NCBI GenBank assembly: GCA_021129875.1
Contig: JAJOKK010000141.1
Span: forward strand, 1-10,127
Reading direction: 5' to 3'
Length of the DNA stretch: 10,127 nt
Source of the DNA: Candidatus Bipolaricaulota bacterium
Lineage (GTDB): Bacteria > Bipolaricaulota > Bipolaricaulia > UBA7950 > UBA9294
In this document: in pieces, positions 5,973 through 10,127 of the stretch
Numbering within the stretch: the first letter of the stretch is position 1
Layout: every line of letters begins with the position of its first letter
Program-made: the position numbers and the translations under genes
Notes under the pieces: generated by a model
The model's input: only the letters and a program-made list of their open reading frames with translations
Told to the model about the DNA's origin: nothing
The model's database searches: none

Positions 5973-7907
5973 ATGATCCATATTTCTTTGCCGGATGGGT
6001 CGAAGAAGGAGATCGCACGCGGCGCTTCGCTCCTCGATGTTGCCGCAGCGATCGGACCGCGCCTTGCTCGTGCTGCGGTCTGCGCACTGGTCGATGGTGA
6101 GCTTCGCGATCTGCGTGAGCGTCTAGATAAGGATGCTTCCGTGACGTTCTACACCCGCGGATCGCTGCAGGCACTGGAGGTCCTGCGCCACACCACGACA
6201 CATGTCATGGCCCAGGCGGTGAAGAGGCTCTTCCCAACGGCGATCTTGGGGATTGGTCCGGCGATTGAAAACGGGTTCTACTACGATTTCGCCACCGAAC
6301 AACCGCTCACCCCAGAGGACCTCTCCTCGATCGAGAAGGAGATGCGGAGGATCGTCACCGAGGATCATCCGATAGAACGGCTAGATACCGCCTTGGAAGA
6401 GACGCGGGAGATCCTTGCGGCAAAGGATGAACGGCTGAAACTCGAGCTGCTCGATGATCTTGAGGAAGAGACCGCCGTCCTATATACGCAGGGGGAGTTT
6501 GTCGATCTCTGCCGCGGCCCTCACCTTAAGAGGACTGGTGAGATCAAGGAGAACGCATTCAAGCTGCTGTCGATCGCCGGTGCTTACTGGCGTGGGGATG
6601 AGAGTCGGCCGATGCTGCAGCGGATCTACGGCACGGCCTGGGAGAGCAAGAAAGATCTCGATGGACACCTGGAGAATCTCGCACAGATCGAGGCGCGCGA
6701 CCACCGCAAGCTGATCAAAGAGCTCGACCTGGTCAGCTTTCACGAGGAGGGGGGGGCCGGGCTTGCCTACTGGCACCCCAAGGGCGGGCGGATGCGCGTC
6801 ATCATCGAGGACTACTGGCGCAAGCTCCACTATGAAGGAGGATACGAGATCGTCTTCACCCCGCACATCGGTCGCGCGCTCCTGTGGGAGGCCTCCGGGC
6901 ACCTCGACTTCTACCGGGAAGGGATGTACGCTCCGATGAATGTTGATGGGCAGGACTACTATATCAAGCCGATGAACTGCCCGTTTCACATCATGATCTA
7001 CAAGTCGCGCACCCGTTCCTACCGCGACCTGCCGCTCCGCTGGGCCGAGCTGGGGACAGTCTACCGCTACGAGCGGAGCGGTACTTTGCACGGCCTCTTG
7101 CGCGTTCGCGGGTTCACCCAGGATGACGCGCATATCTTCTGCACCCCTGAGCAGATCGAGGATGAAATCAGCCGCGTCCTCGACTTCAGCCTGAATCTGC
7201 TCTCTGGATTCGGTTTTACGGAGTTTAGTGTCGAACTTTCCGTCCGCGATCCGAAGACGCCGGAAAAGTACGCCGGGGAGGATCCGATGTGGGAACAGGC
7301 CGAGGTTTCGCTCGTAAGGGCGATCGAGGCGCGTGGGTTGCCGTACAAGCGGATGGAAGGGGAGGCGGTCTTTTACGGCCCCAAGATCGATATCAAGATT
7401 AAGGATGCTCTTGGCCGCGCTTGGCAGCTGACCACGATCCAGTTCGACTTCAATCTGCCCCAGCGGTTCGACATGACCTACATCGGCGAGGATGGAAAGG
7501 AGCACCGCCCGTATATGGTTCATCGGGCTCTGTTGGGGGCTATCGAGCGATTCTACGCCCTGCTCGTCGAGCACTACGCCGGCGCGTTCCCAGTCTGGCT
7601 CGCCCCGGTGCAGGCAGTAGTCATCCCGATCTCCGACCGTTTCCTCGAGTATGCTCAGGGAGTGGTCGACGAACTTCGCAAGGCTGGTATCCGGGTTGAG
7701 GCCAACTTCTCCACCGGACGGATGAACGCTAAGATCCGCGATGCGCAGCTCCAGAAGATCCCGTATATGCTAGTCGTCGGCGGACGCGAGCAGGAGACGG
7801 AGACGGTCTCGGTGCGGCTGCGCACTGAGGAGGACCTTGGCGCCCGCCCGCTCGCCGAGGTGATCGCGATGATCTTGGAGAAGACCGAGGCGAGATCGCT
7901 GATCTAA
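5973..7907 (+). CDS. thrS: Threonyl-tRNA synthetase
   Basis: Charges tRNA-Thr with threonine in the cytoplasm and clears mischarged serine. The 644 residues match the full-length bacterial form. Order of domains: N-terminal TGS domain (about 1-61); editing domain with HTTTH (His73, His77) and CRGPH (Cys180, His184), so proofreading residues are intact; class II catalytic core with motif 1 around 268-300, motif 2 YRYERSGTLHGLLRVRGF (364-381) and motif 3 HRALLGAIERF (517-527). The zinc ligands are Cys336, His387 and His517. The C-terminal anticodon-binding domain starts near VWLAPVQAVV (541). The ATG at 5973 has AAGGAGG seven bases upstream. It is transcribed alone, divergent from priA and convergent with metK. 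No intrinsic terminator with a T run was seen after it. Confidence 0.98.
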   Translation: MIHISLPDGSKKEIARGASLLDVAAAIGPRLARAAVCALVDGELRDLRERLDKDASVTFYTRGSLQALEVLRHTTTHVMAQAVKRLFPTAILGIGPAIENGFYYDFATEQPLTPEDLSSIEKEMRRIVTEDHPIERLDTALEETREILAAKDERLKLELLDDLEEETAVLYTQGEFVDLCRGPHLKRTGEIKENAFKLLSIAGAYWRGDESRPMLQRIYGTAWESKKDLDGHLENLAQIEARDHRKLIKELDLVSFHEEGGAGLAYWHPKGGRMRVIIEDYWRKLHYEGGYEIVFTPHIGRALLWEASGHLDFYREGMYAPMNVDGQDYYIKPMNCPFHIMIYKSRTRSYRDLPLRWAELGTVYRYERSGTLHGLLRVRGFTQDDAHIFCTPEQIEDEISRVLDFSLNLLSGFGFTEFSVELSVRDPKTPEKYAGEDPMWEQAEVSLVRAIEARGLPYKRMEGEAVFYGPKIDIKIKDALGRAWQLTTIQFDFNLPQRFDMTYIGEDGKEHRPYMVHRALLGAIERFYALLVEHYAGAFPVWLAPVQAVVIPISDRFLEYAQGVVDELRKAGIRVEANFSTGRMNAKIRDAQLQKIPYMLVVGGREQETETVSVRLRTEEDLGARPLAEVIAMILEKTEARSLI

Positions 7908-7946
7908 CGATCATTGAGCTACCGTTCCTGTATCTACTGTGAATGG

Positions 7947-8042
7947 AACAGAAGCTTTTACCGCAGAGAGCGCAGAGAGTGGAACGAGATCCTTAATGCT
8001 TTATCTCAGAGATCTTTGCGCCTCTGGGGGGTGTAGCAAGTC
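7947..8042. repeat. Palindromic intergenic repeat, copy A
   Basis: The left arm ACCGCAGAGAGCGCAGAGAG (7960-7979) and the right arm around TTTGCGCCTCTGGGG (8014-8028) are imperfect inverted copies of each other. The whole unit recurs in opposite orientation at 9562-9638: reversed, A and B share CTACACCCCCC, GATAAAG, GGATCTCGTT and CACTCTCTGCGC in the same order with small changes. AAAGCTTCTGTT also recurs exactly at the outer flank of each copy. Repeats built from CTCTGCG blocks are common between genes in many bacterial phyla. It begins 40 bases after the thrS stop. No coding capacity is evident. Confidence 0.75.
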
Positions 8043-8088
8043 CCTCGGACACGGTTCAGGGATGGATTTACTGAATACGTACGGCGGA

Positions 8089-8150
8089 GCGCAACGAGGA
8101 CTGAAGCGAGGGGGTTCCAACGGTCGACTATCCGATCGCTTCCTCTGCGC
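8089..8150. repeat. Bulged 15-pair hairpin between thrS and metK
   Basis: GCGCA (8089-8093), GAGGA (8096-8100) and AGCGA (8105-8109) pair in order with TGCGC (8146-8150), TCCTC (8141-8145) and TCGCT (8136-8140). The left strand has bulges of two and four bases. It lies 22 bases past the metK stop. No T run follows on either strand, so a terminator role is unproven. CTCTGCGCACTC (8143-8154) also occurs in repeat copy B (9624-9635), so it may be a worn piece of the same repeat family. Confidence 0.45.
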
Positions 8151-8172
8151 ACTCAGCAAGATTTGCCAGTAG

Positions 8173-9372
8173 TCAGACGACCCGGTCTGTGCGGGGGAGG
8201 GCTGATCTCAGTTCCTCGAGGCGATCGGTCTTCTCCCATGGCGGATCCAGATCGATCCTTCCGAAGTGCCCGTAGCAGGAGAACTGTTCGTAGATCGGCC
8301 GCAGAAGATCGAATCGCTCAATGATCGCCCCGGGGCGAAGGTCGAACACCTTGATCACGGCGCTGCGCAGTGCACCGTCGGTGACCAACCCGGTCCCGTA
8401 GCTGTCGATATTGAGCGAGAGCGGCGCGGCGCGGCCGATTGCATAGGCTAGCTGCACCTCCACCTCGCGGGCAAGCCCGGCAGCGACGATGTTCTTCGCG
8501 ACATACCGGGCCATGTACGCTCCAGAGCGGTCGACCTTGGTCGGGTCCTTCCCGGAGAAGGCCCCACCGCCGTGCGATCCGTACCCTCCATAGGTGTCGA
8601 CGATGATCTTCCGGCCGGTCATCCCTGTGTCCGAGGCCGGGCCGCCGATGACGAACCTTCCGGATAGATTGACGAGCAGCTCTGTCTTCTCGTCGATCCA
8701 GTTCTCCATAACCGGACGGATCACCTGCTCGATCATGTCCTCTTCCAAGGTCGTCTGTGCGACGTCCGGGTCGTGCTGCGCCGCGATGAGGATCGCCGAA
8801 GCGCGTATCGGCCGGCCTCTCTCGTACTCTATCGTCACCTGCGACTTCCCGTCCGGTCGAAGGTAGGGAAGCACCACATCTTTGCGCAGTCTTGCCAGGC
8901 GTTTGGTCAGTGAATGGGCGAGGACGATCGGGAGCGGCATCAGTTCGTCGGTCCCGCAGCAGGCGTAGCCGTACATAATCCCCTGATCCCCGGCACCGAT
9001 TATGTCGTAGAGGTCCGCTGCGACGCCGTTCCGCGCCTCCTTGGCCGTTTTAACGGCGGCAGCGATGTCGGCGGATTGCTCCTTGATCGTCGACAGGACC
9101 GCGCAGTCGCGGTAGTTGAACCCGTAGGCTGCCTTATCGTAGCCGACCTCCTTTGCCACGCGCCGAACAACCCGGTCGATGTCTACATAGACCTTCGTAG
9201 AGATCTCTCCGCCCACGATGACGAGCCCGGTGGTTAGGAAGGTCTCGCAGGCGACGTGCGCTTGCTTGTCTTCAGCTAGAAGCGCGTCCAGTACAGCATC
9301 GGAGATCCGATCGGCGACCTTATCCGGGTGTCCCTCAGTCACCGACTCTGAGGTTAGAAAGACTCTTTGCAT
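8173..9372 (-). CDS. metK: S-adenosylmethionine synthase (methionine adenosyltransferase)
   Basis: Makes S-adenosylmethionine from methionine and ATP, supplying methyl groups in the cytoplasm. The 399 residues span the whole family length. Visible signatures are SESVTEGHPDK (8-18, catalytic His15), GAGDQGIMYGYAC (126-138), SDTGMTGRKIIVDTYGG (247-263) and the phosphate-binding loop GGGAFSGKDPTKVDRS (268-283). The C-terminal RIDLDPPWEKTD completes the third repeat of the fold. The text CCGTDELMP replaces the more usual CNETPELMP, a mild change. The ATG at 9372 has AAGGAGGG four or five bases upstream, a rather tight spacing. It stands alone: convergent with thrS and preceded by a 755-base gap. 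No SAM riboswitch could be recognised upstream. Confidence 0.98.
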   Translation of the reverse strand: MQRVFLTSESVTEGHPDKVADRISDAVLDALLAEDKQAHVACETFLTTGLVIVGGEISTKVYVDIDRVVRRVAKEVGYDKAAYGFNYRDCAVLSTIKEQSADIAAAVKTAKEARNGVAADLYDIIGAGDQGIMYGYACCGTDELMPLPIVLAHSLTKRLARLRKDVVLPYLRPDGKSQVTIEYERGRPIRASAILIAAQHDPDVAQTTLEEDMIEQVIRPVMENWIDEKTELLVNLSGRFVIGGPASDTGMTGRKIIVDTYGGYGSHGGGAFSGKDPTKVDRSGAYMARYVAKNIVAAGLAREVEVQLAYAIGRAAPLSLNIDSYGTGLVTDGALRSAVIKVFDLRPGAIIERFDLLRPIYEQFSCYGHFGRIDLDPPWEKTDRLEELRSALPRTDRVV

Positions 9373-9399
9373 ACTCCCTCCTTCTTCGTTGGCACAAGA

Positions 9400-9428
9400 A
9401 TCCTAGCCGCTTGATCCGGTGAACGCAA
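9400..9428 (-). promoter_or_regulatory. Weak promoter candidate for metK
   Basis: On the minus strand TTGCGT (9423-9428) and TAGGAT (9400-9405) are separated by 17 bases. They match the sigma70 consensus at three and four of six positions. Position and spacing are right for metK, but the boxes are poor. Confidence 0.3.
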
Positions 9429-9463
9429 GGTGAAATCATGCAAATCCGCATGCTGTTGCACCT
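9428..9463. promoter_or_regulatory. Two-part dyad just upstream of the metK promoter
   Basis: AGGTG (9428-9432) pairs with CACCT (9459-9463) around an inner CATGC (9437-9441) and GCATG (9448-9452). It abuts the proposed metK -35 box, where an operator or activator site could lie. If metK is transcribed from farther upstream it would instead be a leader hairpin. It does not match a SAM riboswitch core. Confidence 0.35.
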
Positions 9464-9518
9464 GCTGCTTCTCTTCAAACTCGGTTGCGGAGCAAGGCCG
9501 GAGGCACACTGCAGTTTC

Positions 9519-9705
9519 AAGCATTTTACCGCTCGGGGATTGTTATACCCGGGGAATAATTCACTACACCCCCCCAGAGGGCGTAAAGGTCACTGGGATA
9601 AAGAATACGGATCTCGTTTCACTCTCTGCGCACTCGGCGTTCTTGGAGGGTGTAGTAAGTCCTGAATCGGCTACTATACCCCCCGAGACGATGAAAGCTT
9701 CTGTT
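9519..9705. repeat. Large nested palindromic repeat, copy B
   Basis: The core 9562-9657 is bounded by inverted ends, CACTACACCCCCC at the left and GGAGGGTGTAGTAAG at the right. Inside, it carries the reverse complement of copy A (7961-8039). Outside the core lies a second, larger inverted pair: AAGCATTTTACCGCTCGGGG (9519-9538) against the complement of CCCCGAGACGATGAAAGCTT (9681-9700). The outer 12-mer AAAGCTTCTGTT (9694-9705) is identical to the flank of copy A. Compared with A, B has about 54 extra bases (9639-9692), which themselves contain a GGAGGGTGTAGTA/TACTATACCCCCC inverted pair. No frame inside looks like a protein gene. It could be a non-autonomous element or a palindromic repeat of the REP or MITE kind. 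Confidence 0.65.
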
Positions 9706-9794
9706 GGACCTCCGGGCTTGCTTCACAACACACAAGGAGAAGAGAGAATAACGAAAAGCAATATACAGGGGAGAATATGAGATCAGCGCGGTCA

Positions 9795-9803
9795 TGCTAT
9801 AAT
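9795..9803 (+). promoter_or_regulatory. Extended -10 promoter element
   Basis: TGCTATAAT is a perfect extended -10 box (TG, one base, TATAAT). No -35 box is seen at the usual distance, which is tolerated with extended -10 sites. Transcription would start near 9810 and run straight into the stem-loops at 9831-9913. Confidence 0.45.
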
Positions 9804-9830
9804 ATTGTTGATTCTTTTTCTGAGACGAGG

Positions 9831-9913
9831 TGCCCAGAGGGGCATGCCGGTGTTCCAGCAGGCGATCAGCGTGGAAATCGGCCCGGCCGGCGGAACACCG
9901 GCAATGCCGGCAT
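9831..9913 (+). ncRNA. Candidate structured RNA or palindromic repeat
   Basis: Three inverted repeats abut without gaps. TGCCC/GGGCA closes an AGAG loop (9831-9844). TGCCGGTGTTCC (9845-9856) is perfectly complementary to GGAACACCGGCA (9892-9903) around a 35-base GC-rich loop. ATGCCGGCAT (9904-9913) is a self-complementary decamer that could instead pair with the first arm. An extended -10 box lies about 28 bases upstream. No terminator with a T run is seen directly after. It does not resemble SRP RNA, tmRNA, RNase P RNA or a tRNA. The same features would fit a mobile-repeat palindrome, and direction is inferred only from the promoter. Confidence 0.35.
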
Positions 9914-10127
9914 CGCTATGATCGGACACTTGACAAACCTCCCCAGCGTGTTCCCAGCCTCGCTAAAAGAGTACAGATCTTGATAATGGCGAGGATCGGT
10001 CGCGATCTCCTCCAAACTGATACCCGCACTGATCCCAAGGATAAGGACAAGTATCTTGCCAACAACATCGTCTCAGGGATTCTGAACCCCCAGTAAATTT
10101 GACACTTTCCCTGCCTGTTTTTCACAT
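9914..10127. other. Right edge without a recognisable gene
   Basis: There is a 36-codon frame from 9986 to 10096 (starting MARIGRDLL, ending SGILNPQ) with no ribosome-binding site and no family I recognise. It could be a gene remnant. TTGACA occurs near 9930, without a matching -10 box, and again near the right edge, where any partner would be off the window. Nothing else can be supported here. Confidence 0.4.

Noticed and set aside
6480..7574. Long minus-strand frame (364 codons) inside thrS
   Set aside because: It is a shadow of the thrS coding sequence; it has no recognisable domain and thrS is unambiguous.
9373..9520. SAM riboswitch upstream of metK
   Set aside because: The conserved SAM-I core and its stem layout cannot be found on the metK strand.
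9777..9983. 68-codon frame with GGGGAG upstream
   Set aside because: It runs through the -10 box and the perfect stem-loops; the protein is not family-like, so coding is doubtful.
9986..10096. 36-codon frame ending SGILNPQ as a transposase remnant
   Set aside because: The sequence is too short to assign and has no ribosome-binding site; no motif supports the idea.

Overview
The window reads as ordinary bacterial chromosome of moderately high GC. It carries six complete protein genes, almost all housekeeping, separated by intergenic gaps rich in inverted repeats. Ribosome-binding sites are strong (AGGAGG type) and sigma70-like promoter boxes can be found. Nothing in the sequence fixes the phylum. 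The combination of a xanthine phosphoribosyltransferase gene joined to guaA, a stand-alone TGS-domain GTPase and a motif-poor PriA would fit a deep or uncultivated bacterial lineage, but that is only a hunch.

Layout from left to right. Bases 1-52 look like the outer end of an ISL3-type insertion sequence lying off the left edge. A two-gene purine salvage unit on the minus strand follows: xpt-like (1700-2311), then guaA (189-1703), with a 4-base ATGA overlap. Together they would turn xanthine into XMP and then GMP. A 327-base divergent gap with several hairpins leads to a plus-strand TGS-domain GTPase (2639-3622). This gene converges, with a single base between the stop codons, on a minus-strand priA-like gene (3624-5702). 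A second divergent gap, with a folded palindromic region and a fair promoter, leads to plus-strand thrS (5973-7907). The thrS gene converges on minus-strand metK (8173-9372). The last 755 bases hold no convincing gene.

Two points stand out. First, the PriA homologue keeps its zinc-binding cysteines and overall length, but the Walker A loop and the arginine-rich motif VI are replaced without any frameshift, so it is probably not an ATP-driven helicase. Second, metK is flanked by two copies, in opposite orientation, of an imperfect palindrome built around CTCTGCG; the right-hand copy is larger and nested. Beyond it, a perfect extended -10 box lies just upstream of abutting GC-rich stem-loops (9831-9913), which could be a small structured RNA or another repeat family. 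I see no phage, CRISPR, toxin or defence system.
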